From Bombardia bombarda (taxonomy: Eukaryota; Ascomycota; Sordariomycetes; Sordariales; Lasiosphaeriaceae), in assembly GCA_030512295.1 (NCBI GenBank), contig JAULSR010000002.1, positions 9,734,001 to 9,798,000 on the forward strand: 64,000 bases of DNA. The letters are read 5' to 3'. The notes under the pieces were generated by a model that saw only the letters and a program-made list of their open reading frames with translations, was not told where the DNA came from and did no database searches. This document shows, in pieces, positions 1 through 10,976 of this stretch. Every line of letters starts with the position of its first letter. The first letter of the stretch is position 1. A program made the position numbers and the translations under genes.

Positions 1-1545
1 TCTCCGACGCCACTCCCAAAGCTTGTCTGGCGCGCTTTGGAGGCCATTTTTGTGTGTATCCATCATCGTCAGTAGTTGCAAATGCTGAAAGGTGGTGCAA
101 GTCGTAGGTGGCGACACCAACACAAGCTAAGCTATTTGTTGTTTGTGGAGAGTGACCGCGTCCACAACTTGCCTGTCTGTGGGTCCCCTCTGCCGAGGTG
201 AAAATTGCAGTGGACTTGCGACCCCTGTCGTAATCCATGGCTATGATTGGTTGATTGAAAGTCGGACCCACCAACCCCCAGCTGTTCTTCATTGCGAGCC
301 CTTTTCCCCGCATTGCACCGATGCTCCATCTACCTAGGTACCTAAGGTAGGTAGCTCAGGTTCTGGTACATTGACTACTAGAGAATAAGTGATCATAAAC
401 CCTTTTACCTGCTCAACTAAACCCATACACTACATACGGGCATTTTGGCGATAAATTTTGGTCTTTTGTATCATCAGTCCAGCTTTTATTGGGAGAATAC
501 CTCTAGATAGAAATTTGTTTGGAAGTAAGTACTGAGGTACTAGTACATACTGAAGCTCGAGCCGATACAAAAGGGGTCATCGCCTTCTCCTGAACTGCTC
601 CCTGACCTTTTATATTTAGTTTTCCGAACAATCAACTGAAGTTCTCCCACAAATAAAAATGGAATATATTCTAGTCTTTGACCCCATATTGTTTGTACAG
701 CATGTCGATATTCCAGGGGTGCCTTCGTAGTAAACAAATATTCACTCCTTAGGTAGGCATACCCCTGACTCTCAACTCTCAAGACCAATTGTGTCATTGT
801 TGTTCCCGAGTAGGCCGATGTCAGGCAATCTTCCAACCTTGGCCATGATGAAATCCAGACTGGGTAAATTTTCACGTCATGGCTGCCCCTTTTGTCACCT
901 TCTCAGACGTGTATTGCTCCTTTCATCATGGGGCATGCCAGTCGAAGGCGGTGGTCGAGTGACAACCGATAAGCACTGACATGCTACTAGACTCCTAGGT
1001 CAAGTGTCTCTCCCCTACATAGCTACTGTGCGATGTCCCATTCCTGCGGTGCTCACGTGTGGTTTCCGTGCTGTTGATTTGGTCTTAATGTTTACCTAGT
1101 CATTGCCTTCTTTCAATTTCCACCAATGTGCATGTCGGCACCTATACATCCGGCTGTGGACTAGTCCATTCCACGCCTGTCATCTTACGTAGTGCTTGGG
1201 CAGATCTTAGAGGAAAAGGAAGCAGCATGATCAACAATGATCGCTACCTTTGCACTAGAGATTCTAAACAAGGGAGTTCTGAGCCTGGTGATCAGTCAAG
1301 ATTGGGAATGTGGTTGACGAAATACTCGCATCACGCAGTCTGTAAAGAGAAGAGCGTTAGTCACAGGATATGTCGGTTGAGACTCAAGTTACAGTAGACG
1401 ACTTTCAAACATAAATAGAGAGACAATTATGTTGCGAACCGTTCAAGAAATCACACCATCACAGCACCACAACAGACTCAACACAGACAACCCAGACATA
1501 CCCATCCCACCTTCAGTTCCCATCCAACACCCCACAGCCGTCAAC
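1..1545. other. Gene-free upstream region
   Basis: I see no convincing gene here. Short open frames on both strands lack splice continuity and recognisable protein character. At 331-353 there is a palindromic TACCTAGGTA/TACCTAAGGTA cluster of the type that recurs in intergenic DNA across this window. The last 150 bases become CA-rich, as expected for a fungal 5' leader of the gene starting at 1546. Confidence 0.6.
1411..1418 (+). promoter_or_regulatory. TATA-like element of the Met-rich secreted gene
   Basis: The sequence ATAAATAG lies about 130 bases before the chosen ATG at 1546 and is followed by a CA-rich stretch that looks like a transcribed leader. This is position and composition only; no transcript start is visible. 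Confidence 0.35.
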
Positions 1546-2262
1546 ATGAAGTGCTTCACCATTTTTGCCGCCTCCTTGGCCAGCCTGGTCGCTGCCGCCC
1601 CTTTCAGCAACATGCAATCTGCCACTGACTCGGCACACACCGTCGACACGGTTGCATCGAGCGACAACACCAACAATGCGGCCTCTTCTCAGGTCCAGGC
1701 CATGGCCAAAGCCATGATGATGGAAATCATCAACCAGCAGCCCGACATGGACGAATCTGTCAAGCGGACTCTGATGGCCGCTGCTGACCTGAGCCAGGCC
1801 GATATGGATGCCCGTGCTCAAGCCAAGACCCAAGGGGCAGCAAAGGTTGCTCGCATGATGAACATGAAGGACCAGGTCGAGGCCATGGGTCAGACTCAGG
1901 CCACCAACACCGAGATGATGAACTCAGCCATGATGGCTGAGCGCAGCGTCAACATGGAGCACGCAGCCCAAGTGGCCAGCATGATGGGCCAGGTCGACAA
2001 CATGGCTCAGGCACATGCTGCTGACGAGATGATGAGCATGAACTCGCCCATGATGTCTGGACGCAGCACCAACATGGATCACACCGCCCACGCAGCCCAG
2101 ATGAACCAGGCTCAGGCTGCCGATGAGATGATGACTGCTGCCATGGCTGAGCGCATGGTCAAGAGCATGAACAGCGCCTCCCAGATGGACCAGATGGACC
2201 AGATGGACCAGATGAGCGGTGCTTCCATGGGCATGAAGATGGATGCTGCTGGCGCCTACTAA
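1546..2262 (+). CDS. Secreted methionine-rich protein
   Basis: Single-exon protein of 238 aa. The open frame extends upstream to 1429, but the ATG at 1546 is preferred because it immediately begins a classical signal peptide (MKCFTIFAASLASLVAAAP, cleavage expected after AAA or AAAP) and sits in an ACATGA context after a CA-rich leader. The mature part has about 40 methionines (roughly 17 percent), mostly as MM, MxM or AEMM/DEMM pairs, plus repeated NMxH/NMDH patches and a QMD tandem (three CAGATGGAC codon triplets near 2186-2215). The only cysteine is in the signal peptide. Seen: secretion signal, Met/Gln/Ala/Asp-rich low complexity, probably helical. Known: Met-rich motifs in other proteins bind Cu(I) or absorb oxidants. 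Inferred: an extracellular metal-binding or oxidant-scavenging role is possible but unproven. I do not recognise a named family. Confidence 0.85.
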   Translation: MKCFTIFAASLASLVAAAPFSNMQSATDSAHTVDTVASSDNTNNAASSQVQAMAKAMMMEIINQQPDMDESVKRTLMAAADLSQADMDARAQAKTQGAAKVARMMNMKDQVEAMGQTQATNTEMMNSAMMAERSVNMEHAAQVASMMGQVDNMAQAHAADEMMSMNSPMMSGRSTNMDHTAHAAQMNQAQAADEMMTAAMAERMVKSMNSASQMDQMDQMDQMSGASMGMKMDAAGAY

Positions 2263-3600
2263 GGCGGGCGGGCCATCATGCTAAAGTTCAATCGGTATGT
2301 GAAACAGAAATCAATTCGACTGGAGTTGCTGGGAGAAGTGCTAAAATTCGTGCAGATAATACCGTGTAACTGTCGGGAAAGATAAGGCAAGGGGGCCCCG
2401 GCTAGCGGTCCCGCATCTTATCAATGACCCTGCAACCCCGCATTTTGAGAGAGCCTTCCATGGTTTGGAAGGGACGGAAATCGACGGCTCATTTGGCTAT
2501 TCCCTGATTGCCCTGATTGACAAGTACTTGATGACTATTATGCCCATTCAAAACACGTGTTTTAGACATTCCTTAATTATAAATAAGGAAAGAACCAGTC
2601 TGTCATTGACCCATATAATATCTGTTTCCCGTTCAACTACAGGTTGAGCAAGACAAATACATATTTTCAATAGGTACCTAGGTACTCCTTGGGCCATTAT
2701 TCGTACTACCTAACCTCCAACAGAAGGTGCTCCGCAGTGTGGACCCCTCTTTCCCAAGCACTACACTACCTAAGCAGCTTTACGACCAACAAAACATCAA
2801 CATGCAACATGGAACAAGCCTTTCTCGTGTACATACGTAAAAGTAGGGTAAAAGGGGTCGCTTACTGGACAACCCCCTTGCTTGTGCTTGGCTGGACTTG
2901 GGCAGTGACCAGTCGGAAACCTCCAATGGAACTCGGTACCTTTTAGACGAACGTCATGGGACCAGCGTCTGGATGGATCCATGCTACCAATGCTCTTAAG
3001 CCGAATGGCCCGAGTTCTATTGATTAACTCACCTACACAGTAGAATCCGTTGTCTCGTGCCTGTGAAACTGTCTATTCGAATCATTGGAGAGAACGAACA
3101 AGATAAAACCGGTAGCTCCGCTACTACCTAGTTTAAAAAGACCTTTGTTCAAGGTCTCCTGCCGCTACCGCCACCTTTTTCTCCTACATATCCTAGCTTC
3201 CGCCCTGATTCTTTTGAATCATTGCCGACCTGTGATCCCGGATCTCTTGTCCCATTCACATGGACTTATTTGGGCGCTGGGTGTGAAAGAGGCAAGCGTA
3301 AGAAACACAAGGTCTCCACCTGGAAAACAAAGTCCGCAAACCGGCCAACACGACCCCCCTTTCCGAGAAGCTTCAACCTGCCCGCCACCAGAGAAACTCG
3401 GCATTGAACAACTACCAATTGCAACAACTTACCTGCCGCCTTACCTGCCGCCTTACCTGCCTTGCTTACCGTAGCCGCCCGTCCTAAATCCGGTTCGGTG
3501 GCTTTCCCTCTCCGCCCCCCGCCCCCCGCGTTGTGTGTCGGAATACCGGAGTGCCATCCACTCACACTTACCTTACCTACTTACTTACCTACCTGCCGCC
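2263..3600. other. Intergenic region with C/T-rich minirepeats
   Basis: No gene is evident. A TAGGTACCTAGGTAC palindrome lies at 2671-2685. From about 3427 to 3600 the sequence is dominated by TTACCTGCC/TTACCTAC repeats running up to the ATG at 3601; this is probably the pyrimidine-rich leader of the downstream ThDP-enzyme gene. Confidence 0.55.
3427..3600 (+). repeat. Imperfect CTTACCTGCCGC / TTACCTAC tandem repeats
   Basis: About three near-identical CTTACCTGCCGC units occur at 3427-3465, and a second cluster of TTACC/TTACCTAC units at 3568-3600 ends directly at the Kozak-like GCCGCCATGG. The repeats look like slippage products in a promoter or leader. Confidence 0.6.
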
Positions 3601-5867
3601 ATGGCCTTATTATCACTGCTGCTGCGTGCCACCCCGCCCCGAGGAGCGAGCAGGGCCGCCAAGGCTAACAGGGGCCTTCTTCGTCCCCCTCACTGCCGTC
3701 CCCATAGTAGCAGCTACCCCAACTACGACCTCATAAAGGCTGCCACTGCCACCACCGGTGCTGGCGGGGAACTACTCCTACCTTCATCTAGCACATCAAT
3801 CACGCCCGCAAATTCGAGACGGCGTACTGGAACGTTGGTAGCTGGGCCACGGAATGGGAATAGCCTCAAGGGACTGCAACTGACCAGCAACAACACGGCA
3901 TTGTCGTCAACACACCATCACCGCGCTCTGTCAACCACTGCACCAGCATCGCCCAAGATGTATACGACATCCTTTGCCTTTTTCGAGGCGCTCTGGGATG
4001 CCGGTGTCACGCACTGCTTCGTGAATCTGGGTTCAGACCACCCAAGCATCATCGAGGCCATGGTCAAGGGGGCTCGCGAGAAGAAGGGCCAATTTCCGCG
4101 CATCATTACCTGTCCCAACGAGGTAGGTCCTGACTGTCATCCATCACCAAAGGAATACTAACACCCACGCTAGATGGTAGCTATGTCCATGGCCGACGGC
4201 TACGCCCGCCTCACCAACAAGCCCCAATGCGTCATTGTGCACGTTGACGTGGGCACGCAGGGGCTCGGCGCCGCCATGCACAACGCCAGCTCCGGTCGCG
4301 CGCCCGTTCTGGTCTTCGCCGGCCTCTCCCCCTTCACACAGGAAGGCGAGCTGCGCGGCTCCCGCACTGAGTACATTCACTGGATCCAGGACGTTCCCGA
4401 CCAGAAGCAAATCGTGGCCCAATACTGTCGATATAGCGCCGAGCTCAAGACAGGCGTCAACGTCAAGCAAATGGTCAACCGCGCGTTGCAGTTTGCGCGG
4501 TCTGCGCCCCAGGGTCCAGTCTATCTGTGCGGTGCGCGTGAGGTCATGGAGATGGACATTGAGCCGTATTCGATTCGCCAGGAGCATTGGAACCCGGTGG
4601 AGCTAGGCGGGCTGCCGGGGCAGGCAGCCAAGGATATCGCCGGGGCGTTGGCGGGCGCGAAGAAACCATTGCTGATTACGGGATATGCCGGACGTAACCA
4701 CGCTATCCCGCCGGCGTTGGTCGAGCTGGCAAATACGGTCCCGGGCCTGCGCGTGCTCGATACGGGTGGTAGTGAGATGTGCTTCCCAGCTGATCACCCA
4801 GCGTGGTTGGGGCTTCGCTTCGGCAACGAGGATGCGGTCCGTTCTGCAGACGTCATTGTAGTCGTCGACTGCGATGTTCCCTGGATTCCGACGCAGTGTA
4901 AGCCGAGAGAGGACGCTAAGGTCTTCCATATCGATGTCGATCCGCTGAAGCAGATGATGCCGGTCTTTTACATGTCGGCTCTCGCTCGTTACCGCGCCGA
5001 CGCACTCACGTCGCTCGAGCAGATAACGTCCTTGTTAAAGTCTAACGACGCGCTCAAGGCAAAACTCGCAGGTGAGGAGAGCGAAGAAAAGGCCAAGTCT
5101 GTAGAGGCATCTTACAAGCAGCGGTTGGAGACGATTGCGGCGAGGTCTCAACCATTGGAGGATGGAAGCTTTGGGACGAGCTACCTCTGCGCGAAGCTGA
5201 AGGAGCTTTGCCCAGACGACACTCTCTGGGCCATTGAGGCAGTCACCAACACGGTTTTCGTCCACGACAGCATCCAGCCGACGATCCCCGGTTCTTGGAT
5301 CAACTGCGGTGGTGGCGGTCTGGGCTGGTCTGGGGGTGGCAGTCTTGGTATGAAGCTGGCATCCGACTACGAGGCCCAGCTCAAGGGAGGAAAGGGGAAG
5401 TTTGTGGTACAGATTGTAGGCGATGGAACCTTCCTCTTCTCGGTACCAGGCAGCGTGTACTGGATCTCGAGGCGGTATAACATCCCTGTGTTGACCATTG
5501 TCCTGAATAACAAGGGTAAGTGGATTTCGGCCCGTTTCGTCGGAGACGTTTCTTGAGTCGGCGTAGGCTGCGCTTGAGTATGATTGCTGACCAACATGAC
5601 TACCTAGGCTGGAACGCTCCTCGGAGGTCCCTGGAGCTGGTCCATCCAAAGGGACTGGGAGCTTCGGCAACAAATGAAGAGATCAATATCTCCTTCGACC
5701 CCGCGCCGGATTATGGGGGCATCGCCAAGGCGGCAGCGGGAGGTGAACTGTTTACAGCAAGGGTTGATAAGGCTTCGGAGCTCGAAGAGGTGCTCAAAAA
5801 GGGCATCGAGGCGGTTCTGGGTGGGCAGACGGCTGTGCTGGATTGCAAGGTTGCTTCGGGCTGCTAG
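3601..5867 (+). CDS. ThDP-dependent enzyme, acetolactate synthase-like
   Basis: Exons 3601-4122, 4174-5515 and 5608-5867 give 707 aa; introns 4123-4173 (ACTAAC branch) and 5516-5607 join in phase. The protein has the three-domain ThDP fold. The N-terminal Pyr domain carries the cofactor-activating glutamate in CPNE (Glu174, last codon of exon 1). The central domain has a Rossmann-like half. The C-terminal PP domain has the ThDP/Mg2+ motif GDG (590-592) through NN (619-620), 27 residues apart as in the family. This places it with acetolactate synthase/benzoylformate decarboxylase-like carboligases or decarboxylases; the substrate cannot be told from sequence. Start choice is open: ATG 3601 is in a GCCGCCATGG context and adds about 119 Arg/Ser-rich residues like a mitochondrial presequence, whereas ATG 3958 begins at the conserved domain and gives 589 aa. 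Both products may be made. Confidence 0.9.
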
Positions 5868-7995
5868 TCGAGATATCTTAGTGTAGTTTTCTTCCTAGAG
5901 CCACCTTTATTGGGCTTTACGTCAAATTCTCTGCATTCCGCACGCTGTGACGTTCACCGGCCATTGCTGAACTGGTAGGATCTGGTCGAAGATGGTGTCT
6001 TGGAGATGCGTGGGGGGGGGGGAGACCTTGGCCGGTTTCTGCTCTGCAGATTATTTGCACGCTTGTGTGCGGGGAAGTTCCACTGCATCGGGCAGACGTG
6101 TCACGAGAGACATCACAAGACGAAGCTTGGTCTCGATTTAGGCAGGTTCGACGATGCGAGGTTGATGGGATTGAGAGTCGAGACTCTAGACGGGTCTAGA
6201 AGCGGAGTCTGTTGCTGCTGCTGTGATTCCCCAACTTCTGTACCGCGGCGATATTTTCAGCTTCCCGCGGGTAAGGTAGGGAATACACGTCCCGAGCTGG
6301 ACCCTGCATCCTCGGCCCAATTTGGATCCCTGTTAAACCCGGGCGGCCACCGCTGAAGAACCGGGGGCGCCCCGCTGTAGCGTAAACTGTCGCGGGAGGT
6401 GTTTGGTGGCGGCTGCACTACTTAAAGGGAGACCGATTCTGGACAAGCAATCGCTTGAATCCTCGCTCGCTGGAAATATTGTCCCCTTTTGTTCTTATCT
6501 CTGGTGGTTGTCACACTGGCGACATTGGATATTAAATTAGGTTCAAAGGTCCCTTGTTATCGGGCTTGTCAGGTCGATCCTCGTCACATTCCCGCCACCA
6601 GCGACACGGGTCGGCATCGGGTCGACATCCGCAACACGTCTCAGCCCCAGGGCAGATTAGATTCGCCACGTCAGGATCTCGAACATGGCGATTCAGTGAA
6701 ACCCCTGTAAATTGACATTGGGGGTTTTTTTTGGCGCGACAGGGAGGGAAGAGTGCCGTGCGTGGATGGTGTGCCGCAGCCGCATCGCGAATCAGGACGG
6801 ACCGAGAAGGGTGTGCAACCACCACCACTCCAGGTCTCGTCGTCCCAGATTTGGTGTCCAGATCCGCCATCACAACAACCCAGGGAGCCAGCGACTCGGT
6901 GAATCGGGGTGTGCCGATCGGCTGGTGCTGGAATCGAATCGGGGCTCGCGAACACGAAGGCGGGACAGGAAATAGTGTGGAATAGTGTGGTGTGGACCGA
7001 AAGCTGCTGCTGCATATCTCTCGACCAGATTCGGAGCTTGGTTGGAACAGGAAACTGGAAAAACTGGAATTGGCACTGAAGGAAGGGGCAACCTGGAAGT
7101 GGCTGGCGATCTAAGTCGAGGGCACGGGCCGAGGGGTTGACCAGAAAAATAAAACAGCGCAACAGACGTTCAACGTTCGATAATTCGATATCAGCGACCG
7201 ACGGGATAACGGCGGGAGGGACAGCGGAAACAACGGGTCGCCCACTCACACACTTACCTATTTGCATCACCCCGCAATTCCAGGTCCCTGGCGCATCATC
7301 CGGCCATTTTCCTGCACTGCATCCTTCGACCAGACACTAGCACATGCCATCCGACATCTAGACCAAGAGGATCAAAAAACGTTTGTTCCCCAGAATCCTT
7401 GTCCTCTCTTTTTTTTTTTGTTTTGTTTGCCCTCCAGTCAGTCCCATGTCCACGCCGCCATCCGAGCTTGGTTCAATTTGATTTCGTCTCAATCAATCAA
7501 CGCGCCTGCCTCGACACGACCCCAATTCGCCCCGCCTGACCCCGCCTTTGGCGCTAAACCCCCCAGCGCCTGTTGCGAGCCTGTGAAAGCCTACGACTGC
7601 GACTGCGACACCCAACTGAGAGACTTCCATCACGGCCTGGGAACGCTCACGCGACACATAGGTACAGACTCTGGGCTAGCCTTGAGAAACGCGAGACCAT
7701 GAGACCGGTGGTGGTACCCTGCAGAATACACACCCTCGAGGAGCCACCCTGGCCGAGTTGAAGCTCGAGCTGCTCCCCGAAGGCCCAACAGTCTGTCCCT
7801 ACGAATACTCTCTCTACAGAGACAGAACCTGGAAGGAAGCTCCACCACCTGGCTTCCACCACCCCGGCTTGCACGAAAATACCAACCATAGACGCCATTG
7901 TCCATGCAGACACAACACCACTGTTGCTTTCTAACAGTTCCCAATCCAGTCCCGAGCCACCAACAACTACGGCTGCCAACAAAACAACCTACGCC
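5868..7995. other. Long region upstream of the PHO80-like cyclin
   Basis: No supported gene in 2.1 kb. The region has a G run at 6009-6020, a run of T at 7411-7420 and CT/CA-rich segments from about 7250 onward. The last 700 bases have the look of a long 5' leader: many short upstream ATGs and pyrimidine tracts. Several 60-200 aa frames on both strands show no domain, signal or splice logic. Confidence 0.5.
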
Positions 7996-9138
7996 ATGTC
8001 CGAACAGAACCCCCCCACCCATGTCTCGACTTCAGAAGCCGAAGCCAACACTGGCGGCGACTCGGCCGTCATCCACTCCCCTCCACCGCCCCCGAATCCC
8101 TCGGCCGATCCAAAGCTTCGATATATCCCCAGTCCCGAGAGCGACGTCACATCACCTCGGCTTGTCGCCGAGGTCGACGACATCTTCAAGGTCTCGCCCC
8201 TGGCCGCCATCAAGATGCTCAGCGCAGGCATCGAGGCCCTCGTCCTCATGACCGGCGACATCCCTCCCACGCCGCCACCCGCGAGCCCAACCATACCACA
8301 CATGCGAGGCATGGAGGCCGAGAAGCAGAGCATCGTGCGGTCCAACTCGGAAAAGAACCTCCTCAGGCTCCTACACAATAGCGCCTCCAACTCTCCACGT
8401 CCCGGCCGATCTCCTATACCAGGCCGATCCCCTGCGCTGGGTCACTCGCACCTCCCATCTCAACGGCCGCCGGCTTCCACGCAGATGCCCGCACCACCAC
8501 AGGGCCAAGGGCAGGAGCAAGGGCGGTCCATTGACGGCGTTCACCTCCGGACCCCCAACCCCACACCACCCCCTAATACCAGCTCCCAGCCTCAGCCACC
8601 GCTGGCACCGTACGTCATTGTTGGCGAGAACTCGCAGCCGCTCAACCTCCAACACAGCGCCATCACGCGCAAATTCTACTCCAAGCTCCCACCGCCCATA
8701 TCCATAACCGAGTACCTGATGCGCATACACCGCTTCTGCCCCATGTCGACAGCCGTATACCTAGCGACATCGCTCTACATACACAAGCTAGTAGTCTTGG
8801 AGCGTGCCATTGCCATCACCAAGCGCAATGCCCACCGGCTGCTCCTTGCTGGCCTCAGGGTGGCTATGAAGGCTTTGGAAGATCTGAGCTATCCGCACAG
8901 CAAAGTCTCCAAGGTCGGCGGTGTGAGCGAGGCCGAGTTAGCAAGGCTTGAGATCAGTTTTTGCTTCTTGGTGGGCTTTGAACTTGTGGTTAATAAGGAG
9001 TCGCTCTCGAATCACTGGGAGATGTTGAGGACCGACAGGGATAACTGGGGTGTTCTGGACCAGCCGGAGGGAGGTGTCGTTACTCTACACTTAGAGAAGC
9101 CACCAAGAGGGGCTAACCAGACCGATACAAGTGTTTAA
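7996..9138 (+). CDS. preg: PHO80/PREG-type cyclin
   Basis: Single exon, 380 aa from ATG 7996 (TACGCCATGTCC; an upstream in-frame ATG at 7924 would add 24 aa). The first ~230 residues are Pro/Ser-rich and disordered, with repeated GRSP and PxPP stretches. Residues ~236-345 form the PHO80-like cyclin box: SITEYLMRIHRF, then YLATSLYIHKL, the hallmark NAHRLLLA, KVGGVSEAELARLE and the following helix. In yeast Pho80 and Neurospora PREG, this cyclin partners the PHO85/PGOV kinase and keeps the phosphate-starvation transcription factor (Pho4/NUC-1) inactive when phosphate is ample. Role here is inferred from family. It stands alone, not in an evident cluster. PREG itself versus another PHO80-family (PCL-type) cyclin is not fully resolved. 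Confidence 0.85.
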   Translation: MSEQNPPTHVSTSEAEANTGGDSAVIHSPPPPPNPSADPKLRYIPSPESDVTSPRLVAEVDDIFKVSPLAAIKMLSAGIEALVLMTGDIPPTPPPASPTIPHMRGMEAEKQSIVRSNSEKNLLRLLHNSASNSPRPGRSPIPGRSPALGHSHLPSQRPPASTQMPAPPQGQGQEQGRSIDGVHLRTPNPTPPPNTSSQPQPPLAPYVIVGENSQPLNLQHSAITRKFYSKLPPPISITEYLMRIHRFCPMSTAVYLATSLYIHKLVVLERAIAITKRNAHRLLLAGLRVAMKALEDLSYPHSKVSKVGGVSEAELARLEISFCFLVGFELVVNKESLSNHWEMLRTDRDNWGVLDQPEGGVVTLHLEKPPRGANQTDTSV

Positions 9139-9900
9139 GTAATGAGTCCGGCTGGCTCAAACCTTAATGTTTCGTTATGCTTGGCTACCTACGGTCACCT
9201 ATGCTACGCGATTCGAAGCACAGGAGTTCCATTGCCTCGGCATTACACCCAAGTTAAGCCCGTCCAGGCGGGCCGGCTGCTAGGGGGCAATGCTTGTCAA
9301 CCGAGACACGCAGGCAGGCAGTGTCTTGCCGGAGATGTTGCAAAGCTCATATGTCCACGATAGTCACTCTTTTGTTAGGATTAGAGTGACTGGTCACTTA
9401 GCACGGAGTTTCACGCTTTTTGTAGGTGTTAAGTGCAAGTGTGGGAAGATATTCAGGGGTTCGGAGTTGGGGGAGCCATGTTTACTTTACCACCACCATA
9501 CCTAATGATACCCCCTAATATGGAGTTAGAAATCTTCCAATTAATTGAAAGAGCTTGGGGGCTTGTCGCTGTTGCTCTGACAAAAAAAAACCCCCTTTGC
9601 GTCGCATCCAATTTTATCTTACAACCCTGCTACGGAGTGTACAACAATAGTGTAGTCTATGTAAAGTGACTTCATGATGGGATCATCATCGGACTAGGTG
9701 GACTGACTAGGTATACCATGGGCACCTGATGTGCACCTCTTATAGAATTGCACCACGACGTAATTGATGGGTAATCAAGCCGTCATTACCGTTCTGGGTA
9801 ATTGCTCCCAAAGACGGCAAGCATGTGCGAGATTGAACGGTCCAGTTGCAACAAATTTACGACCCAAGATAAGAAAAGGACGGCCATAACAAGGGCAAAG
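9139..9900. other. Intergenic, AT-richer, no gene seen
   Basis: This lies between the cyclin and a small two-exon gene. It includes an A9/C5 run at 9583-9597. I see no coding exon. Confidence 0.5.
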
Positions 9901-10231
9901 ATGGCTTCCAATCCAAGTAAGTCGATGACCCTTGATAAGTCTATGCATTTTCACTACTGTTCCCTCATGGAGACCCCCAAGAAATGATATTATTAGTAAT
10001 CTAGAACTAACGTATCTATGAAAACAAGAAGAAAGTTTCACACAAAAGGCGTTTGACGACGAGCTGGCCAAGACAAGGAAACAACAACAATCAGAAGGTG
10101 ACATCAAAGACAACGGGGAGAATACGAAGATGCACCCGCCGCGAGGGCTCAAATCAAGCATGCATAACCCAGAGGCCGCTGCTACACAGCCTTCAAAGGT
10201 TACGAAGGAGACGGCGGAGAGAGAAGTTTGA
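9901..10231 (+). CDS. Small basic hypothetical protein, two exons
   Basis: Exon 1 is only 16 nt (9901-9916, encoding MASNP plus one base). The intron 9917-10028 has a GTAAGT donor, a GAACTAACG branch region near 10006 and an AAG acceptor. Exon 2 is 10029-10231, giving 72 aa. After the join the reading is KESFTQKAFDDELAKTRKQQ followed by a charged Lys/Glu/Gln-rich tail ending in EREV. No stop interrupts the frame and the intron signals are good, so I believe this is a real gene although neither exon makes a long ORF alone. It has no signal peptide or membrane segment; it is hydrophilic and probably disordered or helical. I do not recognise the family and assign no function. Confidence 0.65.
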
Positions 10232-10976
10232 CGTTCAAGGTGCTATCGTGGAACGTTCAACTTCATTTCGAGACGAGACTGGTTTGGATGACGGCGGGAT
10301 GATGGTGAATTCAATATGATCCGGGTGGTGCAAGATGGAGATAGATACGAGATCTGCCCTATATGTCTCACTTGGTCGTCTCACTTCGAGGTATTGGTAG
10401 CTGCTGCCGTGTTCAGTTGTGGTTGCTGCGAAGGGTTGTGGCTGGCTGGATGGCCAAGAAGATGTGGGAGGATGCATGAGACGACTATATGATGGTTGGA
10501 CGACGGTTGGAGATCATCCCAAAATAATATCAAAAGTCGTTTAGTTGGCATTTTTTAAGTTCATCAAGTTCAACGTTCACGAGGACAGATGCTGTGGTTT
10601 CGGTTGGACGAGAAAATCCAATTGAAAAACCCAAAGCCGCTGCATGCCGAGCGTTATCAGCGCATCCGTCCTATCGGCAATGCCACCCATCAGCGGCCAA
10701 GCTAGCGATTCGGGGTTCAGTTAGTGGCCAATGCGCTGTTGCTACCCCTCCATCCCTCTACCGACGGCTCGTAAGGGCAGGTAGGGAGAGCTGTGCTTTG
10801 GTCAGTGAGTACCCCGCATTGAACATTGCATCAGCAGCAGGGCAGCCGTATCAAAGCTTCCTTCCTCATCGGACGGAACTGCAAGTGGGAAGTGGACGGA
10901 CGGACGGTGCAAGCAAAAAAGCAAAAACGCCAGGATCAACGTGCCACGTTTCTCCCGCCATTTCCATTTCCACTCC
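10232..10976. other. Intergenic, no gene seen
   Basis: 3' region of the small gene and promoter of the PepP peptidase. No coding exon, RNA gene or repeat is recognised. The open frames here, including one that runs into 11703, do not show protein-like composition. Confidence 0.5.

Noticed and set aside
9225..9295. Fragment resembling part of a 5S rRNA (AAGTTAAGCCCG followed by GGGCCGGCTGCTAG)
   Set aside because: Only a short stretch matches in style; the flanking helices and the conserved fungal 5S ends are absent.
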